Shown piece by piece: positions 1 to 9,681 of a stretch of 64,000 bases of DNA. The notes under the pieces are model-generated. The model saw only the letters and a list, made by a program, of their open reading frames with translations. It made no database searches and was not told the origin of the DNA. The stretch comes from Didymodactylos carnosus (taxonomy: Eukaryota; Rotifera; Eurotatoria; Philodinida; Philodinidae): positions 46,526 through 110,525 of the forward strand of contig CAJNOQ010000018.1 in NCBI GenBank assembly GCA_905250885.1, written 5' to 3'. Within the stretch, counting starts at the first letter, position 1; each line of letters opens with the position of its first letter. Made by a program: the position numbers and the translations under genes.

Positions 1-74
1 AACAACTAAAAAACGCAATAAAGTATGAATCGTTTTTCTTGTTGAAATCAGATGAAAGCATTATTTCTGCTTAG

Positions 75-2291
75 GAACGGGCCATTATGCCACGTCCAAG
101 TGCTGATAGTGACAGTAGTAATGATCACCGTTTGATAAACAGTTCGTCATTGGTATCAAATCCGAATGGACTCATTAGTCATGGAAATACTAATGTGATG
201 TTTCAAATGGCACAAACAGACGGTCTTAATCGACAACTTCATCAAAATCGATCGATCATCCGTACATCAAGCAATTCTACCATGTCATGCTCTGAAGAAT
301 CGGTATCAAATAATGTTTCATTATTGGCCAACATTCAGGAATCGAAACCAGTTGGCGGTGTAATTAACAATCGTATTAATACTATAGAACATCGAACGCA
401 TATTCAATTAAATAATAATCCGTCATCCGTAACAACAATAACAACGCCACTAACAGTTTCTTCACCGTTTCATTCCTCCTTTTCATCCGTTTCTGGCGTC
501 AGTACACGGCCATTGATGGAAGATAAATGTATCCAAAGTAATCCGTTTGATGAAGTGAGCAAAATTCTATCTTTACGTTAGATTATTATTACTTAATTAT
601 TTTTCTAAAATAATATTGTGGAAATTTCAGGAACCAGAAGAAGAAGATCAAGACGATGAAGATGGTTCACAAAACGAAAAGAATGGCAATAATGAACAGC
701 AAAATGAAAATAGTATGGAATATGATGGATCGCCTGTTCCCCAACAAGAAATTGTTTTATATTCTCAACAACATCATGAAGCTAGTTCATCTGCAGGTAA
801 TATATTAAATTTTTAGATAAGTTTTTGAGCAAACTAATTTTTCATGCTTATAGATCGAACAACTAATAAACGTATTCGTCAACGTGATAACGAGGCTTCA
901 GCAAGAGATGAAAGTTGGACAGTTGCTGCTGATAGGTAAATAGATAAGATGGATCCATACAAATAGATCCCTCTTTTATTGTATGATATTGAACTAAAAA
1001 TGAAATTATTTTTCTTTAGTTTACTTCGCAATGTTTTGTCTCAATATGGTTTTCGATTTCTTGATTTAAAATGTCAACAGAATTTATCGACAAAATTTGA
1101 TACAATTCAAGCGAATTTAGTCGTATGTTTCAACAATTTTGTCTTCCATAGAATATAAATATTTATTTATTAAATTTTAGAGTGGAACTATAGCATCAAA
1201 AGATGACTTTTTTTATTCGGTCATGGATATTAAACGAAAATTATTAGAAAATGATCTATCAAAAATAGCGGCTGATAATTTAGAGAAACTTTTTAATTAC
1301 TTTGAAACGCAATATCCAAAATTAAAACAGCATTCGACATATTCAATGACAAGTAGAGTAAGTTAATGTCAGTAGATTCGTATGCACAATTCGAATATCG
1401 AATCAAACAGCGAAGAAGAATTTGTATTCTAATACTATTCTCCATCCAAAAAAGAAATAACCCATGGCCATTTTTCTAATAATTCAAAAACGGAAAGAGC
1501 TAGGGCGATGGGTTTTTCAGATATGGAAAGAGCAGTTTATGACTTTTCGCAAGCTAAAAATATTTCAAAAATCGGTTTTGAAGAGATCTCTAGAAAACTC
1601 GTGCATCACGGGAAAATTATCTTCATTAACCATGGTTCGGTAGCTACAGGCACTTCATTTTATTGTTTTGTTATTTTGTACTTCATTTTATCTTCTTAAC
1701 CTTATTCTGGATTTGAAATTAATAAGAAAAATTCTTTTTCTAAAGATCTTCTCAAAAACCGACTTTTAAAAAACTTTTTGCTTGCGAAAGATGTTCCATA
1801 AACTGCTCTTTCCATATCTGAAAAAAACCATCGCTCTAGCTCTTTTCTGTTTTTGAGTTATTAGAAAAATAAGCATTTAGTGTGGAAGGTGATTTTCTCC
1901 AGAGCTGGACAAGTCAAGTCGGACTTGACTTGGTCCAAACTTTTCGGGGGGGTATAACTTGGCTTGAGAAATTTTTTTCAAGTCAAGTCATTTCTAGTAA
2001 GAGATTTTCGTTTAAATTAGACTTTTTCTACCATGAAAGAGAGTTTCTGAGGCTATAAAAACTCTCTTACCCAAAAAGGTGCTAGCAAATTTTATGTTCT
2101 GCCTAATTTTAACCGGACTTGGCGGAAAAAATTTTAACGGATGACTTAACTGAAAATTTAAACTGAAATTTTTTTTAGTGATTTGACTTGACTTGTGACT
2201 TGCAAAACTCCTGGTTTGCCCAGCTCTAATTTTCCTCGTAATAAAATCATTATGTACATTTTTTTTCTTCCAGAAACGTACTCGACGGTAA
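75..2291 (+). CDS. Unrecognised nuclear-type protein, 3' part of gene (6 exons visible)
   Basis: Exons are 75-554, 631-796, 854-935, 1020-1122, 1181-1357 and 2274-2291. All junctions are GT-AG and in phase, giving 341 residues to a TAA stop. The first exon follows a good acceptor (ctgcttag) and reads in frame upstream of the Met at 87, so the gene starts left of the window. The N-terminal visible part is Ser/Asn/Thr-rich. Next comes an acidic tract beginning EPEEEDQDDEDG, then a basic cluster (NKRIRQRD). The last ~105 residues are helical-looking and hydrophobic, from SWTVAADSLLRNVLSQYGF to YFETQYPKLKQ, and the protein ends in basic residues SRKRTRR. An acidic stretch with basic C-terminal signals suggests a nuclear protein, but I recognise no family. 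The last intron (916 bp) is far longer than its neighbours (48-84 bp) because it contains inverted-repeat elements. Confidence is high for the exon structure and nil for function. Confidence 0.75.
1467..1873. mobile_element. Foldback/MITE-like inverted repeat in the last intron of gene 1
   Basis: Left arm ~1467-1597 and right arm ~1742-1873 are reverse complements. Matching pieces include CTAATAATTC / GAGTTATTAG, AGAGCTAGGGCGATGG / CCATCGCTCTAGCTCT, and the ATATGGAAAGAGCAGTTTATG region, with a loop of ~145 bp. The short open frame at 1508-1699 lies across the left arm and loop and is not a gene. No transposase is present, so the element is non-autonomous. I could not fix the exact ends or a target duplication. 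Confidence 0.7.
1900..2228. mobile_element. hAT-like MITE, AGAGCTGG ends, TGACTTG-rich
   Basis: The element starts CAGAGCTGGAC and ends with the inverse of TAGAGCTGGGC. Its interior is built from repeated ACTTGACTTG-type words. The flanks read ATTTTCTC on the left and ATTTTCCT on the right, consistent with a decayed 8-bp target duplication as made by hAT transposases. The same end sequence and interior words recur at 18223 and 20501, so this is a family. It lies inside the last intron of the preceding gene, 27 bp from the neighbouring foldback element. There is no coding capacity. Confidence 0.65.
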
Positions 2292-2392
2292 CAAACAATT
2301 ATAATTAACGTTGAATTTTCAAGTGTTTGGCAGTTTTATGTAGATTTGTTACTTTGTTCCGAATCAAAGAACATCATCACTTTATCTATATC

Positions 2393-2398
2393 AATAAA
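2393..2398 (+). promoter_or_regulatory. Poly(A) signal AATAAA of gene 1
   Basis: AATAAA lies 102 bp after the TAA stop of the first gene in T-rich DNA. It is consistent with the 3' end of that transcript. Confidence 0.5.
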
Positions 2399-4433
2399 TA
2401 TGTACACATATTTTTTTGTTTGTCTCTATTTTTGTCTTATGTGTTATGTTGTTCTTGGTTATGAATGTGACGCTTAGTTAAGTTGATTTGATTCCTAATT
2501 TTTTTAGTTGCTGTTTTTTTCTCTCCTTTTATTATTGTAAATAGACCTTTTTGCTTTTTAAGACATTATATGTTTGAAAAGATGCCCACCTTCATCAATT
2601 TCGTGTCTTTTGTTTTTGCTCGAATTCATTCAGATTCTCTTTTGTTTGTTTTGCTTAGATTTTAGAGCCAAAGACATAAAGCTTATTTTTATTTCGTTTT
2701 TTCGTTTCTGATATGAAGAAAAGATGTTTGGCCATTTACTTTACTTCTGCCACGCTTATTTCATCTTTAACATATTTTGTTTCTTTCTCTTTTGTTTTTC
2801 TCATATTGTATTTTTTCTGTTTCCTACGAAGCAACATCTGTTTTTCATTCGGACTTATGTGTGTGTGCGTGTTGTTTCTTTTTTGAAACATTATACGAAA
2901 CGCTTGCTTTATTTTGCGTTAAGTAAAAATCGATTATTATGACATTTAATAGTACGCAACAGTATATACCCGATTAAATTTTGTACCATCTATTGCAAAA
3001 AGTTAAACATTTACGACTTTCAGCTAACTTATTAACTATGCAGCCATCAACTATTGTTAAGATTCTCTTTCGATCACTTGAATGAATATTCGATAAAACT
3101 AATGAATAGCAGACATGGTCATTTAAAACCCGTCTACATTTGAAAAAATTTCGTATTTTTCAAAACGTTTTTTTTATTTCTGCTCGTTTAGTAGCTTTGT
3201 GTGATTTCTCTATTTTAGGTACGTGCAAATTTTTGCAATGATCTTCGATTGACTTATAAGCTAACTTTTACTTATTGTTGTAGAGTTGCATAAAATTAAG
3301 ATCGAAAAGCAGCACATCTTGTACATTGTGTCATTCGGATTCTTTTTTTTCTGTTTTTTGCTTTATGAACAAAGAAGATGTAGAGATTGATTTCTTATTG
3401 TAAATAAATTACGCAGTCACGAACGTTGTTTTGGTTCAATCTCTATGGAACAGAACACGCACACACACATGTCTTGTTTATCTTGAACAATGAAAAAATA
3501 TATATATTTTTTTTTGTTTGGTTTTATTCTGTTCATTTTTACGGGGAGAAAACGAAAGATCTTGTTTTATTGTATTATTTTTTTTTTTGGTTTTCCTTTT
3601 GTTTGTACATATCCTCTCTATAAAATTATATTTATATCTATTACGCACACATACATACACCATAGCTGTATAATAAAATATGTTTATTTAGAATCGCTTG
3701 TGTTATTATTAATTATGTACATCTTTTCACTTTGCAATCTTGTCATTTACTAATGCTACCTTATATTTTCGGAAAAGAAAAAGACTGCACAGCTTATGAT
3801 AGTTTAAGCTTACATATTCTGTTCAGTTACCGTGGAAAAAATCACGCGTTTAAAAGTTGTTAGACCAGTACGATGAGTGATATTGACCGAAACTGAAGAG
3901 AAAATATAATCCGATTTGATCGACTGTATTTTTCGATTTAAAAAAAAAAATTGTTTTCTAAAAGTTTTTATGAGAATTTCTGCTTGCGAATAAAAGACAT
4001 GTGCTGAAGACAAGGCATTTCTTCTGCACTCCTTATAAGTTGATATTTGTGTAACTTTTAAAATATCAGAAATGAAAGAGTAAGTGTAATACTAATACTC
4101 CAGCATCATTTAGACAACACTCGTACTCGAGAATTTTTACTTCCAGTCGAAAAGTTTTTTTTTGTGCCTCGATGAGCGAACTGATATGAAGATGTTTGTA
4201 AAAATTGCTTCAACTTAAAAGTGTCAAAAGAAGACTGATACGATATCTACTCAAGATTTATTACATTGAGCGTTGTATCTATTTTAGTAAGAGCTACTTA
4301 ATCGATGTGAGCGAATCGATCTTAAACGAATTTTTTATTGATATTTTAATGTTATTTATAAGAATATGCGTTCAAAGATAGGAATAGTACTTTCACTAAA
4401 AGCTCTAGAACTACGATCTCAAGAAGCAAAATA

Positions 4434-4888
4434 AACTTGTCCAAATACTAGTTTGATTGGATACCTCTTAGTGAAATAGATTGAGTGCTCGATGTAATGA
4501 CTCTTGAGTCAATTTTTTATCGGTTCTCTTTTGCTACATTTAAGTTGAGGCAATTTTTATTTATATTATTTACACCATGAACTTAACTTCGTAATCTGAG
4601 ATGAAAAATCTTGCATGTGTAAGTGAACGAGCACAATAAACTGTTAGTTTATTGCACGATNAACTTGTCCAAATACTAGTTTGATTGGATACCTCTTAGT
4701 GAAATAGATTGAGTGCTCGATGTAATGACTCTTGAGTCAATTTTTTATCGGTTCTCTTTTGCTACATTTAAGTTGAGGCAATTTTTATTTATATTATTTA
4801 CACCATGAACTTAACTTCGTAATCTGAGATGAAAAATCTTGCATGTGTAAGTGAACGAGCACAATAAACTGTTAGTTTATTGCACGAT
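4434..4888. repeat. Two identical 227-bp direct copies separated by one N
   Basis: Copy one is 4434-4660 and copy two is 4662-4888. They read identically throughout, from AACTTGTCCAAATACTAG to TTTATTGCACGAT. The only unknown base in the window, at 4661, sits exactly between them. Perfect identity with an N at the junction is typical of two overlapping contig ends joined without collapsing the overlap. Confidence 0.9.
4661..4661. other. Assembly gap (single N)
   Basis: One N base sits between the two copies of the 227-bp repeat. It marks a scaffold or contig join, not a biological site. Confidence 0.95.
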
Positions 4889-4892
4889 TGAG

Positions 4893-4998
4893 CCTATGCT
4901 GTTATAATGTGTCACCACTTTACCGTTGCTCGCCTAAATTTTAGCAAAAACTGACTCCGATTAGAATTACAGAATTTATGGATAGTTTCTAAATTTGT
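4893..4998. repeat. Dispersed repeat copy A (second copy at 30480-30582)
   Basis: This segment aligns base by base with 30480-30582 in the same orientation, at roughly three quarters identity by eye. Shared blocks include TTATAAT, CGTTG.TCGC, ATTCCG.TTA-like words and ATAGTTTCTAA. It is non-coding and neither an ORF nor terminal inverted repeats are evident, so its nature (old transposon or duplicated spacer) is open. Confidence 0.55.
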
Positions 4999-5168
4999 AT
5001 TGACTAGTGACCAGCGGTTAAACGGAAACAGCAAGCGTTTAACACATCAAGTGTTCAGATATATATCCTTTTCCTTTGTTTGCCGATTTCTTTTTCATTG
5101 AAAGATGATTAAAAATAAAATTAGAATTAAATACTAAATATGGAATAAAACACTGCTTGATTAAAACA

Positions 5169-8100
5169 ATGCCACGAGCGTCAGATAATCCAACAACAAC
5201 AAAATTTTCGAACGAATGCAACGATTGTGGACAAACTGGTAAGTAACAATTCAAATGTTACTTCTAAACTGGTATCTCTGAAAAGCCTTGTTTTGTTCTT
5301 ATTTTAGGTACACAATGGTCTTCACTTAATCATGGTGTTTTATTATGTGATGAATGTTGTTCGGTTCATCTTAGCCTTGGAAGACATGTATCGCAAATTA
5401 AATCATTTAAACGTAGTCATTGGCCACCATCGCAATTGAATGTAGTTTAGATTACTATAAACAAAAGTTCACATCTCGACGACATTTTTTGTTTGTTTTA
5501 GTTGATACAAGAATTAAATCAAAATGGTGCTAATCTTGTATGGGAATATAACCTACTAGATCCACAAAATAAAGTTTTAAGAAAAAAACCAAATGCAAAA
5601 GACTCATTACCGTATGTATCTCTAATCATGCACGCTAGTTTAGTAAACGTTTTGATCAGGTGCCCAGATATAAGATTAATCAGACTAAACATGAAACAAT
5701 GGTTTCAATTAATTTCTCAACTTATACTTTCTTTTCATATAAAAAGACTAAATATGTATTGTATTAGTACCGAGACAATTATCTAAGTATTCAATTATTA
5801 ATAATTTAGTATAAAAGCGGATTTTATTCGAGCAAAATATCAACAGTTAGCGTATATAAATCGACTTAAAGATGAAACAAGTTTAACATTCGAAGATTTA
5901 CATCAGGTACGGCTAGAGTAATTAAGGCGTAATGTATATTATTTTATTTTTTTTCTTCTTCGAAGCAACTTCATTCTATAGCTCGTACAGATAATGTAAC
6001 AACCTGTCTACGATTTTTATCTCAAGGCGCTGATCCTAATTATAAAAATCCAGAAACTGGTACATCATCACTTCACGTAGCTGCTAGTCGTGGACAAATG
6101 AATCAAGTCGAACTTTTATGTATATTTGGTGCTGATCCTGCATTTCCTGATAATTCGGGAATATCTCCTGAACAACATGCAAGGTAAATCAATTCAATCT
6201 TGTTTTATATTTATGTACATTTATTATCATGGATTTTTAGATCAAATGGCTATATTGAATTAAGTGAACGTTTAGTCGAATTACAACATGAATTAACAGA
6301 TCGTTTAACCTATTTCATTTGTAACAAAAGACCGGATCATAGGAATGGACAACATTTAATTATTCCAGATATCAGTGATAAGTGAGTGAATAATTCTTAG
6401 ATTTCATATCTATCAACTAAAAATAAATCTACATTTCAATTTAGTTTAGATACATCGGATTCTTCACGATCGGCTCGACGAAAACTTCAACAGGTAACCG
6501 CCGTATATTCTGAAGTATCATAGTTTTATATATGTTTTTGTTCTAGTTACCTGATTCACTATTTGAAGATCTTGCAATGGATGTGTTTGATGAAGTGGAG
6601 CGACGAGAGTTAGACACAAGTAAATAATATTCATCTAATAACAAATAAAAAAGATTTCTGAGCAATTGTGGAATCGTAACTATATCTAGAAAACTATAGA
6701 GGAGAGCAGCGATTGGGTTTAATAATTGATTTTCATGCTACCATATTTATATACCGAATGAAGTAAAACTGTTTTAAGACTATTCATATCACCATCTATT
6801 ATTCAAATTTTTATATTTTTTCTCTCTTTTAGTTTGGCATGCACAAGTTGAAAAACACTTACAACCCCTTTATGTTGTACCATTTTTACCTGTAAATTCA
6901 ATATTTTCTGCTACAAGAAATCAGGTATGATTGAATCTTTATCATTTACAAAGGACAATTCATGAATTAAATTTTAAATCAAAGGGACGTCAAAAATTAG
7001 CGCGTTATGGCGTAAAAGAGTTTACAATATTAATTTATGACATACTAAATGAAATTCGTCGAAGACACTACGGTATGCAATCTCCTGTTCAACAATCAAA
7101 ATGTGAGTAAATTTTTGTGTAAAGATGATTGAATGATAAATGACATCATATTTCTACTCTTTTTATAGTTCACACCATTCCACGTCAACATGTTAATATG
7201 AATAATAATACCTCTTTAATGTCGAATGATACGTTATTGCCAATGATGATGAATGGTATAGAGGGACAAACAGGAACATTCTCAAATATTTACAATGGAA
7301 CAACATCAAGTGCGCTGATAAATGCATTTATTGATTCGGACGATGAGCCATTGTATGATAAAGTGGCCTCTGACGAAGATTACAGTAGTTTACCAATAAA
7401 TCATAGATCAAAATTAATACACAAAGATAAGCAAGCGAATAATATGCAAAAATTATTGAAAAGAATCAAAAAGGTTAATGATAGATTTGAAATTTTATTG
7501 GAAAGAAATATAATTCTTCCTTTTTAGAATTCATCACACGATTACATCAAAGAGCAAAGTCCTGACATACTTCATTCTCCATCGGAGGTAATCTAGAAGT
7601 CGGTTTCTTTTATTCAATTATATAATTGTCTTTTTTTTAGAGTTTGAATTTATCGGATGTGTCGAATGAAGAAAACCATATTCGTTTACAACAACAGCAT
7701 CAACAACAACAAAATAATTTAAAAACAAGAGTAACCAATACGGAAACACAATTAAAATTTCTGTCCTGTGCACATGTAGACTTAAAAAATGAGATTGCCG
7801 TATTACATCAGATGGTAAATGAGCTTTTAGTCTTAGACCAACAAGATTAATCAAATTATTTTTTTCTTCATTTAAGATACAACGTTTATTAGACGAAAGT
7901 CTCTTGAACAAAGTTGATCAACAAATGCTTGATATGGATAATCCGACAACGTCTCCCAATGATATTATGATGTCTAAACAATCAAAAACCTCTCGGATAC
8001 AAAATAACGAAATAGTAATATCCACAACGACGACAACAAACACAACTACAAATGGCCATACTGATGGGAAGAATTTAGAAAAAGTAGGCTCAAAATCTTT

Positions 8101-9617
8101 TGTATTTGAGCATTTCAGTAAAACGTTTATTATATGTTTACCACTTTTTCTTGAATTACTGCTTATATCTAGCTTCATAAGCTTTCGATGTTAATTTCAA
8201 ACAGGAGCTTACTTATCGAATCTGTAATACAGGATTCGAGAGGAAAAACATATTCAGTAGGTAATGATTTGAAATTGTTTAAAAAGTCAGATTAAATTTT
8301 CTACTGTTATTTTCTCCTCACTTCTATCATGCCATTTGTCTTCGTTAATCAAAAACAATATATTGCATGTTGTTTTAGTCACTTAAATTACCTCACACAT
8401 CACTGTTATTTTCATCAAAGTCACAAAAAGTATATTGTTTTGTTGTTGTTTGTTGTTGTTTATACAGTAAATATATCGATACGATATGCTTTGGTTTACA
8501 CTTTTTAGTCCAACTGTCAATTATTTGACAGTCAGAATCGAAAATCAAGTCCAATTATTGAAAGTGATTATGATAATACGACCATACTCGATGATTCAGA
8601 TAAGTATGTCTAAATTGCTTGCTAATCAAGAATATGCAAAGTATTCGAGTTCATGATCGCCATAAACATGTGTATATTTATTTTAAGATCGATAACATCT
8701 CCAAATCACACATCTGGTTCTTATAATCGTGAAAAAAGGTATGATAACGTCCTTCTCGTTAGGTATACCACGTAGATTCCTATTTTTTTTTAATTTTAGA
8801 TCAAGTCGCAGTATGCATCGATTTCCCTACGAAGATATTAAAATGAATTCATTAGCACATTCACGTCCGTTCAGATCAACTGACTGGGTAAATGGTGGGC
8901 AACCATCTTCTGGAAGTCCTCTGGCATCAACAATATCTCCTGTTGTACCTTCATCATCGATGGCACCAAACGAAATATTTGAACCTTCAGATATACAAGC
9001 CACTCGAGCCAGATCTTGCTCTGGTGGAAGAAATAAATCTGCAACTTCTCCAGCATGTGCACGGAAAGGTTGATTTCATTTTGTTTTACAGCTAAAGAAT
9101 CTGTAAAATTTATATCGTGATCTGTTTTTAGTTCCATCTGGTCCATCGAGTTCTGATATTGATAAACGTACACGTAAAATCACGCATAGAATCGCCGAAA
9201 TGTTTCAGCTTATAAAAGAAAATCAATTTGATTCGTATGTGTTCATTTCTTTTTATTGGTATGAATGACATTTTTTCCTCATTACAGGTTTTCAATGTGT
9301 GCTGATAGAATTAATCATTCGGTATACGATATGATCCGTCTGTTTCCTGAGGTAAAAGCGGTCAAGATGAATTTCGACGAAAACTAATTTTATTCGTTCC
9401 GCTTCAAATCAATTTGTTTTTTTATGTTTTCTTTTAGAATTATCTCACCGATGAAACTCACCGTAATCTTGAAATGCTGACAACAGGATCAGAACATCTT
9501 CTTTTACATTCAAAAGAAAAACGTAATCGTAATGAACAAATTCAATTGATTATCGATGACTCTTATAATATTGCATTAGCTCTGAAACGACTAGTAGTGT
9601 TACACCAACAACTATAG
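5169..9617 (+). CDS. GIT: GIT-family ArfGAP / PIX-paxillin scaffold, catalytic arginine replaced
   Basis: Twenty exons: 5169-5238, 5308-5441, 5502-5611, 5810-5906, 5966-6183, 6241-6381, 6445-6493, 6547-6619, 6833-6924, 6985-7102, 7169-7473, 7528-7587, 7641-7814, 7877-8083, 8509-8603, 8688-8738, 8800-9068, 9132-9234, 9288-9351, 9438-9617. They give 869 residues (vertebrate GIT ~760). Order of parts: ArfGAP zinc finger C17-x2-C20-x16-C37-x2-C40; ankyrin repeats (GTSSLHVAASRGQ, FGADPAFPDNSGISPEQHA); Spa2-homology repeats (LFEDLAMDVFDEVERRE, then GRQKLARYGVKEF); acidic SDDEPLYDKVASDED; a Gln-rich coiled coil; and a C-terminal helical paxillin-binding-like region from ~residue 735. Known family role: scaffold with PIX that recruits Rac/Cdc42 signalling and paxillin at adhesions and inactivates Arf6. 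Oddity: the ArfGAP motif reads CCSVHLSLGRH, so the usual HR arginine is Leu45 (CTT). The donor of exon 11 (GTTAAT) is weak. Confidence 0.93.
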
Positions 9618-9668
9618 GCAGTATGTCATCCTTCAAACAAAATTTCAGCTTGTCATCATTTAATATGA

Positions 9669-9681
9669 AATAAATAATAAA
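9669..9681 (+). promoter_or_regulatory. Poly(A) signals of GIT
   Basis: Two AATAAA hexamers start at 9669 and 9676, 52-64 bp after the GIT stop codon. Confidence 0.6.

Larger units (their letters stand above)
2399..5168. other. Intergenic, gene 1 to GIT
   Basis: This is about 2.8 kb of AT-rich DNA. The open frames at 2724-3753 are T-rich low complexity with no family match and no exon-like splice structure. From 4434 onward it contains a duplicated 227-bp block around a single N, and a ~105-bp segment that recurs at 30480. The GIT promoter must lie here, but I can point to no specific element. Confidence 0.6.

Noticed and set aside
8084-8508. Possible extra GIT exon at 8205-8260 inside the 425-bp intron
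   Set aside because: Every donor choice for it breaks the frame or creates a stop in the next exon, while direct joining of 8083 to 8509 keeps phase 0 and a sensible acidic sequence.
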